Notes under the pieces: generated by a model
What the model was told of the DNA's origin: nothing
Database searches by the model: none
What the model saw: only the letters and a program-made list of their open reading frames with translations
Translations under genes and position numbers: made by a program
Source: an uncultured Paraprevotella sp.
GTDB taxonomy: Bacteria; Bacteroidota; Bacteroidia; Bacteroidales; Bacteroidaceae
Direction of reading: 5' to 3'
DNA length: 24,852 nucleotides
Assembly: GCA_900766785.1 (NCBI GenBank)
Contig: CAAFWT010000205.1
Span: 1-24,852, forward strand
Part shown: piece by piece, positions 14,102 through 24,643 of the stretch
Layout of the letters: every line of letters begins with the position of its first letter
Numbering within the stretch: the stretch's first letter is position 1

Positions 14102-17100
14102 GTGAGCGCGCGCAAATTCATCATAGCCCTATCATGCCTGCTGGCAGGACCATTCCTGCTGGCCACATCACCTTCGCCCATAAGCAAGGTGGCGGAAGCA
14201 CCTGCAGATACCGTCAAGCAAAAGAAGCCTCGGTATAGCGTGAGGAAAACCACGGCTCAGAATACAGATGACTTGGAGCAAAAAACAGCAGACCTGAAGG
14301 ACCCTGACAACCTGAAGACTGAGGTTGTCTACGATGAGAAAAACAACACTTACAGCGTAGGGACCACTCTGGACCTTACAGCAGGCGGCAAAGCTGACGG
14401 CAAAGGAACAGGAACAAGCACCAAGTCCAGCACCACAAAAACTTCAAGTACAAGTACAAGAAACACGCAGAAGGGAACCTCTGCCAATACCGCTTCACTG
14501 GGAACAGCCACGGGTTATCTGTCGGCACCCTTGCTGATGTCACCCGAAGAGTATCAGGAATGGTCACTCAGGCAAAGCATGCAAAAGTACTGGAGGCAGA
14601 AGAACCAGGAGGCATTTGAGAACGAGGGGAAGAACAAATTTGACTTCACCGACATGCACTTTGACCTGGGCCCTGCAGAAAAGATCTTTGGCCCTGGCGG
14701 CGTACAGATAAAGACACAGGGAAGTGCAGAAGTGAAGATGGGGGCAAACATGAAGAAGGTGGACAACCCTGCCCTTGCTGCCAGCCGCAGAAAAACATTC
14801 GGTTTTGACTTTGACGAGAAGATCAATCTCTCACTCAATGGTAAGGTGGGCGACAAGATAGACCTGAATCTGAATTACAATACAGAAGCCACCTTCGACT
14901 TCGACTCTCAGAACATGAAGTTGAAGTACGATGGCAAGGAGGACGAAATCATCAAGCTCATCGAGGCAGGAAATGTATCCTTCCCCAGCAACATGAGTCT
15001 GGTGCCGGGTGTGAGCAGCCTGTTCGGTCTGCGCACAGACTTCCAGTTCGGCAAGATGAAACTACAGACGGTATTCAGCCAGAAGAAGAGTGCCACAGCC
15101 AGCGCCTCCAGCAAGGGTGGCACACAGACTACCAACTTTGAGTTCAGCGCCACCAATTACGAAGAAAACCGACATTTCTTCCTCTCCCACTTCTTCCGTG
15201 AGCAGTATGACAAGAACATGCGCACACTCCCCACCATAGCCAGCGGCATCAGCATCAAGCGCGTGGAGATATGGGTAACCAACAAGAGTGGGAATAACGA
15301 GAACAACCGTAACATCATTGCCCTGGCCGACTTGGGCGAAACAGCTTATATCAGCAACCCTCTATGGACAGCCAACGGCACTCAGGTGCCCAGCAACAGA
15401 TCAAACACGGAATATGACGTCCTGCTGAACAATTATGCCGATGCACGCGACATCTCACAAGCCACCACCATCCTGGATGCCATCCCTGGATTTGAAGGCT
15501 CCATCGATTATGAGAAACTGCAGTCGGCCAGAAAGCTGTCGTCGAGCGAGTACACCCTCAATAGCTCGTTGGGATACATCAGTCTGAACAGTACCTTGCA
15601 GACCGACGACGTGCTGGCAGTAGCATACGAATACACATACGGAGGAGTCACATACCAAGTGGGTGAATTTGCCAGTGACTTAAGCAGTAACACACAAGCT
15701 CTTTTTGTCAAACTGCTCAAGGGAACCACAGGAAGTCCCACATTGCCCACGTGGCGACTGATGATGAAAAACGTGTACAATCTGGGGACCAATAATGTAC
15801 AGCAGGAGAAGTTCCGCCTGGACATCAAGTATCAGAGCGACTCCACAGGCGTCTATCTCACTTATCTCCCCGAGGAGTCCCTGAAGAACACCCCTCTGCT
15901 CCGCGCCATGAACCTTGACCGCCTGGACTCAAAGGGGAATGCCAATGCCGACGGACAATTCGACTTCGTGGAAGGATACACGATACAGAAGGGGCGCATC
16001 ATCTTCCCCGTCACAGAACCCTTCGGAAAGCACCTCAGGACATGGATCAAAAACGATGCCTTGGCCGACAAATATTGCTTCGAAGAACTCTATGACAGCA
16101 CCAAGACGGTGGCCAAGCAGATAGCCGAGCACGACAAATTCCTGCTTACAGGTCGCTACAAGGGCAATAATGCCGCAGAAATTGACCTTGGTGTTACCAA
16201 CATAGCTCAAGGGTCGGTAATCGTGACCGCTGGAGGAGTGACTCTGACGGAGAATACCGACTATACCGTGGACTACAGCATGGGACGCGTGACCATCATC
16301 AACCAAAGTCTGATAGATGCTGGAACGAACATCAACGCAAGCGTGGAAAGCAATGACAACTACGGCATGCAACGCAAGACAATGGTGGGCGTGAACATGG
16401 ACTACGAGGTAAGCAAGAATCTGGTACTGGGCGGAACAGTAATGTTCCTCAACGAACAGCCACTCACCACCAAAGTGAATATGGGCAACGAACCACTCAA
16501 GAACACACTCTGGGGTGCACACATCAGCTGGAAGAAAGAGAGCCAATGGCTCACCAACCTGATAGACAAACTGCCTCTGATACAAGCCACACAGCCCAGC
16601 CAGATAACCTTCAATGCAGAGTTTGCACAACTGCTGGCAGGACAAAACAAGAAGATACAGGGAAGTGCCTCATATCTGGACGACTTCGAGAGCAGCAGCT
16701 ACAAGAGCAGCCTTACCCAACCCACCTATTGGACCATGTCATCCACACCCAGCATGTTCCCCGAGAGCAAACTTTCCAACAATCTTGCTTACGGTTATAA
16801 CCGCGCCTTGCTGGCCTGGTATTACGTGGACCCCATCTTCACCAGAAGAAGCAGCACACTCACACCCAGTCACATCAAGAGCGACCTCAATCAGCTCTCC
16901 AACCACTATGTGCGTGAGGTATATGAGCGAGAACTGTATCCACAGAAGCAGCAAAACAGTTACACCAGCGCAAGTAGTCTGAACGTGCTCAACCTGGCAT
17001 TCTATCCCAACGAACGAGGAGCATACAACCTCTCCACAGACCTCGATGCATCAGGACATCTCAAGAACCCCGCAGAGAAATGGGGAGGTATGATGCGCAA

Positions 17101-20100
17101 ACTGGACAATACGGATTTCGAAGCCCAGAACATCGAGTACATCGAATTCTGGCTGATGGATCCTTTCATATACAAGAAGGATTTGCCAGGCAATCACGGG
17201 GGAGACTTCTACATCAACCTGGGCGAAGTGAGCGAGGACATACTCAAGGACGGCAAGAAATACTTCGAGAGCGGAATGCCCGTGGATGGCAATAGCACCT
17301 ATTATACTGAAGGCTTGTGGGGAAGAGTCCCCAACACCACCAGCGTGACTTATGCCTTCAACAACGAGAGCGGAGCACGAGCACGCCAGGATGTGGGACT
17401 GAATGGACTGAACGACGACGAGGAACGGCAGTTCACCACTTATGCCGATTATCTGCAGCAGATACAGGGCGTGGTCAATCAACAAGCCTATGACAGCATA
17501 CAGGCCGACCCTGCCAATGACAACTACCATTATTACCGAGGTTCGGATTTCGACCGCCAGCAAACCTCTATCCTCAACAGATACAAGCGTGTAAATATGC
17601 CACAGGGCAATAGTGCCGACTCCGACACGAACCCAGAAGCATATGAGACGGCATGGAAGAGTACACCCGACGTGGAAGACATCAATCAAGACTATACACT
17701 CAACGAATACGAAAAATATTATCAGTACCACGTAAGCATACGTCCCGAAGATATGGTGGTGGGACGAAACCATATCGCCGACAAACGTACGGCAAGTGTG
17801 AAGCTGCGCAACGGAAACACGGAAGAGTGTACCTGGTATCTGTTCCGCATTCCCCTGAGCAGTTATGAGCAGAAGGTGGGCAACATACAGGACTTTACCA
17901 GCATACGCTTCATGCGCATGTTCCTTACAGGATTCCAGGAGGACATCATCCTGCGTCTGGCCACCTTGGACCTGGTACATGGAGACTGGCGCACCTACGA
18001 ACAGGCTCTCTACACAGGTGAGGCACCAGCACAGAATGCCACTCTGGAAGTAAGTACCGTCAACATTGAGGAGAACAACGACAAGACTCCTGTCAACTAC
18101 GTATTGCCTCCGGGCATCAGCCGAGTGACCGACCCCACACAGACGCAACTGGTGGAGAGCAACGAGCAAGCCATGGCCATGGTGGCACGCAACCTCAGCC
18201 CCGGCGATGCCAGAGCCGTATATAAGAACTGTTCTTACGACATGCGCCAATACAAGCATCTGCAGATGTACGTACACGCAAATGCGCTCAACGAGAATAT
18301 CACAGAGACGGCCGATGGCGAGACCAGCCTCTTCCTCCGCTTAGGCTCCGATTACAAGAGCAACTTCTACGAATACGAAGTGCCCCTGAAGCTCACGCCC
18401 GAGGGAATCTATGACACTTACAGCCCATCGGGACGTGCTGCCGTTTGGCCACAGGAAAACATGCTCGACATAGACCTGGATATCTTCACCCGACTGAAGA
18501 AAGCACGTAACACACAGAGCAGCCTGGGACAGGCCAGCATGACACGCCTGTTCTCGGAATACGATGACAACAACCCCTCCAACCGCATATCCATCATGGG
18601 TAACCCCACTCTGGGAGAAATAAAAACCATCATGATAGGCATACGCAACAACGGACGTACGGTGAAGAGCGTAGAGGTATGGGCCAATGAACTCCGTCTG
18701 CAGGAATTCTCCAATGATGGAGGATGGGCAGCCCAAGGAAACATGAATGTCCAGCTGAGCGACATCGGCTCGGTGGGCGTAAATGCGCATATGGAAACGG
18801 CCGGATTCGGAGGCATCGAACAGAGCGTGCAAGCACGTAAGGATGAGGACAACCTCAACTACTCGGTAACCACCAACATGGAACTGGGACGCATCCTGCC
18901 AGAGAAGGCCAAGGTCTCTGTTCCCCTATATTATAGTTATAGTAAAGAGACCATTAAGCCCAAATACAATCCTTTCGATTCGGACATGTTGCTCAAGGAT
19001 GCTTTGGATGCACTTGCCACCGAACACGAAAAAGATTCCTTGCGCAACCTCACCACACACACCGAGGTGAGCAAGAACCTATCCTTCAGCGGCATCAAGG
19101 TAAACATTGCCACACGCAAGCATCCCATGCCCTATGACCCTGCCAACTTCACCTTCAATTACAGTCATTCCAGCCAAAGCACACAGGGCGAGACCACCGT
19201 GTATGAGCACGAAAAGGCATGGAAAGGCGGAATGAACTATTCATGGAACCCCAACTGGAAAGCCTGGGAGCCATTCAAGAAGCTCAAGGGGAAATCCAAA
19301 TGGCTGGATATCGTCAAGGCACAGAACCTCTCCTTCGCTCCGCAGAACATCACCTTCAGCACAGATATCAACCGCACCTACTATGAGCTGCAGGAGCGCG
19401 ACCTGGACAATCTGGAAGCCAAGAACTCTCTGCCAGCCACCTTCAGCCAGAGCTTCCTCTGGAACAGGAATTTCCAGCTGCGATGGGATATCTTCAAGGC
19501 CCTGCACTTCAATTTCCAAAGCGGAACCCGTGCCGAGATAGAAGAGCCCTACACACAGGTCAACAAGGATCTCTACCCCGACCGCTATGAAGCATGGAAG
19601 GACAGTATCCGCATGAGTCTCAGACATTTCGGCCGACCCCTGGACTACAACCAGACCACCACGGTCAGTTACAAGGTTCCTCTCTCCAAGATTCCCTTGC
19701 TCGACTGGACCTCTGTGGATGCATCCTTCACCTCCAATTATTCCTGGAAGCGAGGAGCCGAGCTGGAAGACGGAAGCACGCTGGGACATACCATCAACAC
19801 ACAGCGCAACCTGAACATGAACGGCAAACTGGATTTTGAGAAACTCTATAATCACAGCAAGTTCCTGAGCGAAGCCAACAAGCGCTTCTCTGCCAGCAAT
19901 GCCAAGAATGCAGCCAACAAGAAGAGACAAGAGAAAGAGAAAGCCGACCAGCTGAAGAAAGCACAAAAGGAAAAGGAGAAGGAGATGCGTGCACAGGCTG
20001 AAGCCGAAGCCCAAAAGAAGGGAGTGCCCGTGGACTCCATCCTGGCCAAGCAGAAAGCCGACGCAGGAGCCCGTCAGTCAAATGCCAAGGGCGTCTCTGA

Positions 20101-21853
20101 GCAGAAGAAGAAGACCAAAGGATTTACCAAAGAGGTGACACTCTACCCCGACTCTGCCATCAACATCAATCATGGACAGAAGTCAAAGCGCCTGCGTATC
20201 ACAGCACTCGACACAAGCGGGCACAGCGTGAAACTGAAGATAAAGAAGGTGGACGAGAACACCATACGAATCGTTCGCTCCCCCAAGGATACCACACAAA
20301 TCCGACTGGGAGTGGTGGCCCTGCCCAAGCGCGAAGAGCAGAAGGGATATTCCTTCCTGCAGAGCACAGCACGATTCCTGATGATGATACGTAATGCCAG
20401 CATCAGCTACCGCAATACCTACAACCTCACCCTGCCCGGGTTCATGCCCACCGTGGGAGATATGCTTGGACAGAAGCGAGCTGGCGACTCCTTCACGCCC
20501 GGACTTGACTTTGCCTTCTCCACCGTAGGAGATTCCTATATCGACAAGGCCAAGCAGCGCGGATGGCTCCTTGTCAACGATAGCGTATCCACACCCGCTG
20601 CATCCTCCACCACCGAAGACCTGCAGGTGAAGGTGACCGTAGAGCCATTCACAGACCTGAAGGTGGACCTGAGCATGAGTAGGACTGACAATCGCAACCG
20701 CAGCATGCAGTTCATGTACGAAGGATGCCCCACCACACGCAGCGGCTCGTTCAACATGACCACCATAAGCCTGCGCACAGCCTTCCAGAGCAGAGGTAAT
20801 GCCCACAACGGATACCACAGCAAGACCTTCAGCCGCCTCCAGAGCTATCTCCCCATCTTCCAGAGCAGAGTGGAGAGTCAGTACATAGGACACACCTATC
20901 CCAAGGGAACGGGCATGACAGGAGAGTTCAATCCCGAGAACGGAACTGTGGACATGTACAGTCCCGACGTATTGATTCCAGCCTTCCTGGCAGCCTACAC
21001 AGGCAAGAGTGCCTCGCGTCAGGGGCTGGCCATCTTCCCCTCCATCACCAAGATGTTGCCCAACTGGAGTGTCAACTACAAGGGCCTCTCCAATCTGCCG
21101 TGGCTGAGAGACAACTTCAAGAGCATCACACTCACACACTCCTACAAGAGCATCTATAGCGTGGGCTCATACAGCTCATACAGTTCGTGGGTGGAATGTA
21201 TGGGCAGCGGACTAGGCTTCATGCAGAACACCACCACGGGGCAGTACGTACCCAGTTCCATGTTCGACGTAGGTACAGTAAGCATCAACGAGACCTTCTC
21301 GCCCCTGATAGGCGTGAACGTGACCTTCCTGAACAACATGACGCTCAAGGCTGAATATAAGACCACACGCGTCCTCTCTCTGAGCACCACCAGCGCACAG
21401 GTAACCGAGACGGGGTCCAAGGACTTTGTACTGGGATGGGGATACAAGATCAGCGACTTCCGCATCGCCAGCCTCTTCGGTTCGGGAAAAGCAAGCCAGA
21501 AGAGCAATAAAAACAGTTCGAAGAACAAGAAGGCAGCCGACAAGGATAATGAGAAGACCACCACCAGCAAGGGGACTGCCAATAAGTTTGCCCACTCGCT
21601 CAACCTGCGCTTCGACTTCAGTCTGCGCAACCAAGATGCCATCAAGCGCGACCTGCAGACAAGCCTATGCGAAGCCACAAGCGGTAACATGGCCATCAAG
21701 ACGAGTGCACAGATTGACTATGCCATGAGCCGCATGGTTACCTTCTCACTCTATTATGACCGTCAGAGGAGCAAGCCTCTGCTCTCCAGCAGCAGTTACC
21801 CCACCGTGACTCAGGACTTCGGCATGACCATGAAGTTCTCTCTCACCAGATAA
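14102..21853 (+). CDS. sprA: T9SS outer-membrane translocon SprA (Sov)
   Basis: A 2583-residue protein, close to known SprA/Sov (about 2400-2500), which form a very large 36-strand outer-membrane barrel through which T9SS cargo leaves. The start is GTG at 14102, giving the signal peptide MSARKFIIALSCLLAGPFLL; no in-frame ATG fits, and a GGAG lies at 14077-14080. A Ser/Thr/Lys linker spans about 95-133. The first SprA N-terminal motif block is near 240-330 (LNLNYNTEATFDFDSQNMKL ... FPSNMSLVPGVSSLFGLRTD) and a second near 720-865. The rest is a long run of aromatic beta strands ending in FGMTMKFSLTR, typical of a barrel end. Two Lys-rich inserts (about 1919-2009 and 2459-2496) interrupt the barrel and probably form loops. 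The assignment is firm. Confidence 0.95.
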   Translation: MSARKFIIALSCLLAGPFLLATSPSPISKVAEAPADTVKQKKPRYSVRKTTAQNTDDLEQKTADLKDPDNLKTEVVYDEKNNTYSVGTTLDLTAGGKADGKGTGTSTKSSTTKTSSTSTRNTQKGTSANTASLGTATGYLSAPLLMSPEEYQEWSLRQSMQKYWRQKNQEAFENEGKNKFDFTDMHFDLGPAEKIFGPGGVQIKTQGSAEVKMGANMKKVDNPALAASRRKTFGFDFDEKINLSLNGKVGDKIDLNLNYNTEATFDFDSQNMKLKYDGKEDEIIKLIEAGNVSFPSNMSLVPGVSSLFGLRTDFQFGKMKLQTVFSQKKSATASASSKGGTQTTNFEFSATNYEENRHFFLSHFFREQYDKNMRTLPTIASGISIKRVEIWVTNKSGNNENNRNIIALADLGETAYISNPLWTANGTQVPSNRSNTEYDVLLNNYADARDISQATTILDAIPGFEGSIDYEKLQSARKLSSSEYTLNSSLGYISLNSTLQTDDVLAVAYEYTYGGVTYQVGEFASDLSSNTQALFVKLLKGTTGSPTLPTWRLMMKNVYNLGTNNVQQEKFRLDIKYQSDSTGVYLTYLPEESLKNTPLLRAMNLDRLDSKGNANADGQFDFVEGYTIQKGRIIFPVTEPFGKHLRTWIKNDALADKYCFEELYDSTKTVAKQIAEHDKFLLTGRYKGNNAAEIDLGVTNIAQGSVIVTAGGVTLTENTDYTVDYSMGRVTIINQSLIDAGTNINASVESNDNYGMQRKTMVGVNMDYEVSKNLVLGGTVMFLNEQPLTTKVNMGNEPLKNTLWGAHISWKKESQWLTNLIDKLPLIQATQPSQITFNAEFAQLLAGQNKKIQGSASYLDDFESSSYKSSLTQPTYWTMSSTPSMFPESKLSNNLAYGYNRALLAWYYVDPIFTRRSSTLTPSHIKSDLNQLSNHYVREVYERELYPQKQQNSYTSASSLNVLNLAFYPNERGAYNLSTDLDASGHLKNPAEKWGGMMRKLDNTDFEAQNIEYIEFWLMDPFIYKKDLPGNHGGDFYINLGEVSEDILKDGKKYFESGMPVDGNSTYYTEGLWGRVPNTTSVTYAFNNESGARARQDVGLNGLNDDEERQFTTYADYLQQIQGVVNQQAYDSIQADPANDNYHYYRGSDFDRQQTSILNRYKRVNMPQGNSADSDTNPEAYETAWKSTPDVEDINQDYTLNEYEKYYQYHVSIRPEDMVVGRNHIADKRTASVKLRNGNTEECTWYLFRIPLSSYEQKVGNIQDFTSIRFMRMFLTGFQEDIILRLATLDLVHGDWRTYEQALYTGEAPAQNATLEVSTVNIEENNDKTPVNYVLPPGISRVTDPTQTQLVESNEQAMAMVARNLSPGDARAVYKNCSYDMRQYKHLQMYVHANALNENITETADGETSLFLRLGSDYKSNFYEYEVPLKLTPEGIYDTYSPSGRAAVWPQENMLDIDLDIFTRLKKARNTQSSLGQASMTRLFSEYDDNNPSNRISIMGNPTLGEIKTIMIGIRNNGRTVKSVEVWANELRLQEFSNDGGWAAQGNMNVQLSDIGSVGVNAHMETAGFGGIEQSVQARKDEDNLNYSVTTNMELGRILPEKAKVSVPLYYSYSKETIKPKYNPFDSDMLLKDALDALATEHEKDSLRNLTTHTEVSKNLSFSGIKVNIATRKHPMPYDPANFTFNYSHSSQSTQGETTVYEHEKAWKGGMNYSWNPNWKAWEPFKKLKGKSKWLDIVKAQNLSFAPQNITFSTDINRTYYELQERDLDNLEAKNSLPATFSQSFLWNRNFQLRWDIFKALHFNFQSGTRAEIEEPYTQVNKDLYPDRYEAWKDSIRMSLRHFGRPLDYNQTTTVSYKVPLSKIPLLDWTSVDASFTSNYSWKRGAELEDGSTLGHTINTQRNLNMNGKLDFEKLYNHSKFLSEANKRFSASNAKNAANKKRQEKEKADQLKKAQKEKEKEMRAQAEAEAQKKGVPVDSILAKQKADAGARQSNAKGVSEQKKKTKGFTKEVTLYPDSAININHGQKSKRLRITALDTSGHSVKLKIKKVDENTIRIVRSPKDTTQIRLGVVALPKREEQKGYSFLQSTARFLMMIRNASISYRNTYNLTLPGFMPTVGDMLGQKRAGDSFTPGLDFAFSTVGDSYIDKAKQRGWLLVNDSVSTPAASSTTEDLQVKVTVEPFTDLKVDLSMSRTDNRNRSMQFMYEGCPTTRSGSFNMTTISLRTAFQSRGNAHNGYHSKTFSRLQSYLPIFQSRVESQYIGHTYPKGTGMTGEFNPENGTVDMYSPDVLIPAFLAAYTGKSASRQGLAIFPSITKMLPNWSVNYKGLSNLPWLRDNFKSITLTHSYKSIYSVGSYSSYSSWVECMGSGLGFMQNTTTGQYVPSSMFDVGTVSINETFSPLIGVNVTFLNNMTLKAEYKTTRVLSLSTTSAQVTETGSKDFVLGWGYKISDFRIASLFGSGKASQKSNKNSSKNKKAADKDNEKTTTSKGTANKFAHSLNLRFDFSLRNQDAIKRDLQTSLCEATSGNMAIKTSAQIDYAMSRMVTFSLYYDRQRSKPLLSSSSYPTVTQDFGMTMKFSLTR

Positions 21854-21886
21854 AGGCCCACAGGACAAGCCCCGTCATCAGCGCAC

Positions 21887-21904
21887 AATCCCTCGTCGGG
21901 GATT
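21887..21904. terminator. Possible terminator hairpin after sprA
   Basis: AATCCC (21887-21892) pairs with GGGATT (21899-21904) around TCGTCG, about 35 bases past the sprA stop. The flanks (TCATCAGCGC and GCGTCATGA) allow a longer imperfect stem. No U run follows, so this is weak. The rest of 21905-22060 holds nothing I recognise. Confidence 0.3.
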
Positions 21905-22060
21905 CGCGTCATGATCATATTACTGTCAGCTAAACATATCTGAGCCTTCATGATTGGCGTGCCTTAGAGCTGATGTCCTGCAGAGGCCTAATTCTGTTTT
22001 GTAACACTTATGCAGCAAGCGCCAAATGTCAGAAATGCAGATAAAATATACTATTGGTGC

Positions 22061-23169
22061 TTAGTGCTTCTGTTTCTCCATGAATTCAACAGCCTGAGGG
22101 AAATTACCTTTAGCAGCCATTTCCATGTAGCACATACCTCTCGTTACCTTATCAGGGAAAATATCCTCCAGAGAGCCCTCTAAACACATAACTGCAAGTA
22201 GGTAACGCGCCCAAGAATCCCCAAAATTCAATGCCTTTTCGTTCCAATAAAAAGCTTTTGCCACATCCTTCTCTACGCCATAGCCATAGTAAAAGGACTC
22301 TGCCAAGTCCTTACAGGCTTTTATGTAGCCTCTATTTGCCAACTCTTCAAAGAGCCTGTTTGCAGTTGTGTAATCTTTTTTCACATAGCAATAATATTCT
22401 GCGAGGTTAATCTTTGCAAGATCACATCCCATATCAGATGCTTTCTTCCAGAGTTCAGCAGCTTTATCAAAATCCTCCTCAATATAAGCATTTCCTATTT
22501 CATACATAGCGTATGATTCGCCAGCCTGGGCTGCATCATTATAGATTTTCGTAGTATCTATAGTGTCATCAACAATGTTTTCATCGCCTATTATTTGTTT
22601 CAAGACATACTCATTATGCTGATAACCTAAGCTAAGGGCTCTCGTTGCCCAGAATTTTGCCACTTCAAGATTCTTTTTGACTCCATCCTCACCATGCATG
22701 CATAGACTTGCATATCTGGAACATGCGGCACCAGCTCCACATTCGGCTGCTCTGCGAACTAATTCCAAACATTTTGCCACATCTGGTTCCCCTCCAATAT
22801 CTCCTCGGCGATAACTAATTGAAAGCTGATACATAGCTCCGGCATGACCCTGCGAAGCTGACTTCTGCAACCAGTTCAACCCCTCTTCCATCTGGCCGTC
22901 ATCGCGAAGCACCAGACCAAAAAAAAATGAGCCGATACATGACCTCTCTCTGCAGCTTTACTAAGATATTCCCAAGCCTTTTTGACATCCTGAGGGAGCA
23001 TACTTTCTCCCTTATAGTAAGCCATGCCTATTCGGAATAGTTCATCGGGAATAAGATCGGCCTCGTCGGCCTCAATACATCTAACGAGGTAAAAATCCTT
23101 CGAATATGCCTTCAATCCCAAAATGCCGGATATAAAAGGATGTACAAAATGTTTATAAAAGAAGCCCAT
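22061..23169 (-). pseudogene. Sel1-repeat protein split by a frameshift in a run of nine T
   Basis: Two frames, 23169-22876 (97 codons) and up to 22912-22061, together form one Sel1/TPR-like protein of about 369 residues made of 36-residue helical repeats (AWEYLSKAAERGHVSAH, GLNWLQKSASQGHAGAMYQL, AKAFYWNEKALNFGDSWARY). The break lies inside a repeat, at nine T on the minus strand (plus-strand A at 22919-22927). Ten T or seven would restore a continuous reading into FGLVLRDDGQ. No signal peptide is visible, so it is probably a cytosolic scaffold. The gene is richer in A+T than sprA and its neighbours. It may be a true frameshift, a phase-variable gene, a product of slippage, or a sequencing error in the homopolymer. 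The first fragment alone ends in 15 or so unrelated residues. Confidence 0.8.
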
Positions 23170-23363
23170 AACTATAATAATTTCATTTAACTTTCATACA
23201 TCAAGACAACTATTCTGTTCATTATATATTTATGTATCCTCTGGCCATATCATCTGGCCACAAGATTCATAACACATGAATAGTATTGTCTTTCGCCAAA
23301 AACCGTATTATTCGACACAAAAACATGTTTAGCGGATAGTAATAATCCAGAATCCCATTCTTA

Positions 23364-23381
23364 CCCGGCTAATAGGCCGGG
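23364..23381. terminator. GC-rich hairpin between the Sel1 and GH18 genes
   Basis: CCCGGC (23364-23369) pairs with GCCGGG (23376-23381), with a further T-G pair closing an AATA loop. Perfect and GC-rich in an AT-rich gap, about 70 bases past the glycosidase stop on the minus strand. No U run follows, so terminator function is uncertain. Confidence 0.35.
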
Positions 23382-23406
23382 AATAGCTACCCCCTGAATG
23401 CGCGTA

Positions 23407-23432
23407 GGGTGCCTGAATTTGTTCCGGCACCC
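23407..23432 (-). terminator. Hairpin just after the GH18 gene
   Basis: GGGTGCC (23407-23413) pairs with GGCACCC (23426-23432) around a 12-base loop, 20 bases past the glycosidase stop. The place fits a terminator, although the tract after it is not U-rich. The rest of the 282-base gap up to the Sel1 gene (23170-23451) is AT-rich, with a doubled TCTGGCCA near 23240-23260, and holds no gene I can see. Confidence 0.4.
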
Positions 23433-23451
23433 CACGATTATTTATCAGCAA

Positions 23452-24474
23452 TCAACGGCCGAGAAGCTCCCGGGCCACAGCGTTGGTCAGTTCGAACGAA
23501 TCAGTGTCGAGTTCCGAACGCCAGTACATGCCGCCCTTCAGACCCTTCTCTCTGATATAATCACATTTGATCTTCAGCGAGCGGGGATTATCATAGCCGA
23601 CAATCAGTGTGCCGAGGCTGTCGACAATATATGGCACGTAAGCGACAGAGTCCCAGCGTTCGTCCATGCCTTCGGCAGCAAGATCGCGGTTGACGATGTC
23701 GCGATAGTCGGTCCAGTCCTTGAAATTAGTGCCGTCTCCCCGCCCATAGAATGCAAGCCCCACAACAATATCCTTATAGTCGAGGCCTTTGTTGAGACAA
23801 GAATCGATCGCTTCCTCAAGTGTGCACACACCCGATAGCTCGGAACGGCGCAGAGAAGTGTGATGATAGGGAGCCTGCCAACCCATGTCGTACGACATCA
23901 GATTGATATAGTCAAGATACTTTATCGCCTCCCTTAAGTCAAAGCCATTGCCGAAAAATCCCACAGCAGCCGTGACACGTTTGTCGGGGCCTAACACCTC
24001 GCGCACGTCCTTGAAAAGTTTCACATAATTGTCTTGTTGATCACCATGGGGAAACTCCCAGTCGAAATCAAGACCATCGAGACCGTATTTATCGACCACC
24101 CGCTTGCAATCGGCGACAAACGCAGCCCTCAGCGAATCGCAGGCCGTCATTTCGCCCCAGCCCGCTTCCTGGCCGGCACCACCCATCGACAACAGGACCT
24201 TTAAATCAGGGTTTATTTTCTTAAGATCGAGAATCTGCAACAGCCGAGGCTCATTGTGGATACTGATGCCGTCGTGAGTATCGTTGGGAAAAGCGGCGAG
24301 ATAGTTTATCGCAGTGACCTTGTCAGCCGGGGGCAACTGACCGTCGGCTTTCCACACGTATGCTATACATTCGTACTCAGGTTCGTTATGCTTATCCGCA
24401 GTCTTATTTCCACAGGCAACAGCGCATAACAACAGGGCTACTGCCCCTAAAACAGATAATGTAGTTTTTTTCAT
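23452..24474 (-). CDS. Family 18 glycoside hydrolase lipoprotein
   Basis: A 340-residue lipoprotein from the ATG at 24474: MKKTTLSVLGAVALLLCAVAC, with Cys21 as the lipidated residue (lipobox AVAC), so it is anchored in the envelope. A longer form would need TTG. The GH18 barrel follows with LKVLLSMGGAG (about 92-101) and the catalytic motif DGLDFDWEF (133-141), in which Asp136, Asp138 and Glu140 are the DxDxE residues of substrate-assisted catalysis. LMSYDMGW then supplies the Tyr-Asp pair, and MYWRSELD lies near the end. Likely substrates are chitin-type oligosaccharides or N-glycan cores (endo-beta-N-acetylglucosaminidase type), which cannot be told apart here. No SusC/SusD pair is nearby, so it is not part of a visible polysaccharide utilisation locus. 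Confidence 0.93.
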   Translation of the reverse strand: MKKTTLSVLGAVALLLCAVACGNKTADKHNEPEYECIAYVWKADGQLPPADKVTAINYLAAFPNDTHDGISIHNEPRLLQILDLKKINPDLKVLLSMGGAGQEAGWGEMTACDSLRAAFVADCKRVVDKYGLDGLDFDWEFPHGDQQDNYVKLFKDVREVLGPDKRVTAAVGFFGNGFDLREAIKYLDYINLMSYDMGWQAPYHHTSLRRSELSGVCTLEEAIDSCLNKGLDYKDIVVGLAFYGRGDGTNFKDWTDYRDIVNRDLAAEGMDERWDSVAYVPYIVDSLGTLIVGYDNPRSLKIKCDYIREKGLKGGMYWRSELDTDSFELTNAVARELLGR

Positions 24475-24571
24475 TCTGAATATATGTGTATTTATTTTTT
24501 TCAATACTTCGGTAAATTTTTAACGAACTATTGGTTCATTTTCATAAATTGATAATTTAAATATTTATTTG

Positions 24572-24603
24572 CAAAAATACAAAAAACTATCACATCTACG
24601 CAA
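24572..24603 (-). promoter_or_regulatory. Promoter of the GH18 gene
   Basis: TATTTTTG (24579-24572) fits TAnnTTTG. TTG (24603-24601) lies 21 bases before it. The leader would be about 90 bases and very AT-rich. The surrounding A+T richness makes a chance match more likely than for the other promoters listed. Confidence 0.45.
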
Positions 24604-24643
24604 GTTGGGTTATGCTTATTTTAAAAAATCATAAGAGCAGGGA

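Noticed and set aside
17051..18277. Minus-strand frame of 408 codons inside sprA
   Set aside because: Antisense to the barrel-coding region of sprA; a by-product of its codon bias, with no recognisable protein features. The same holds for 20183-21139 and 19241-20014.
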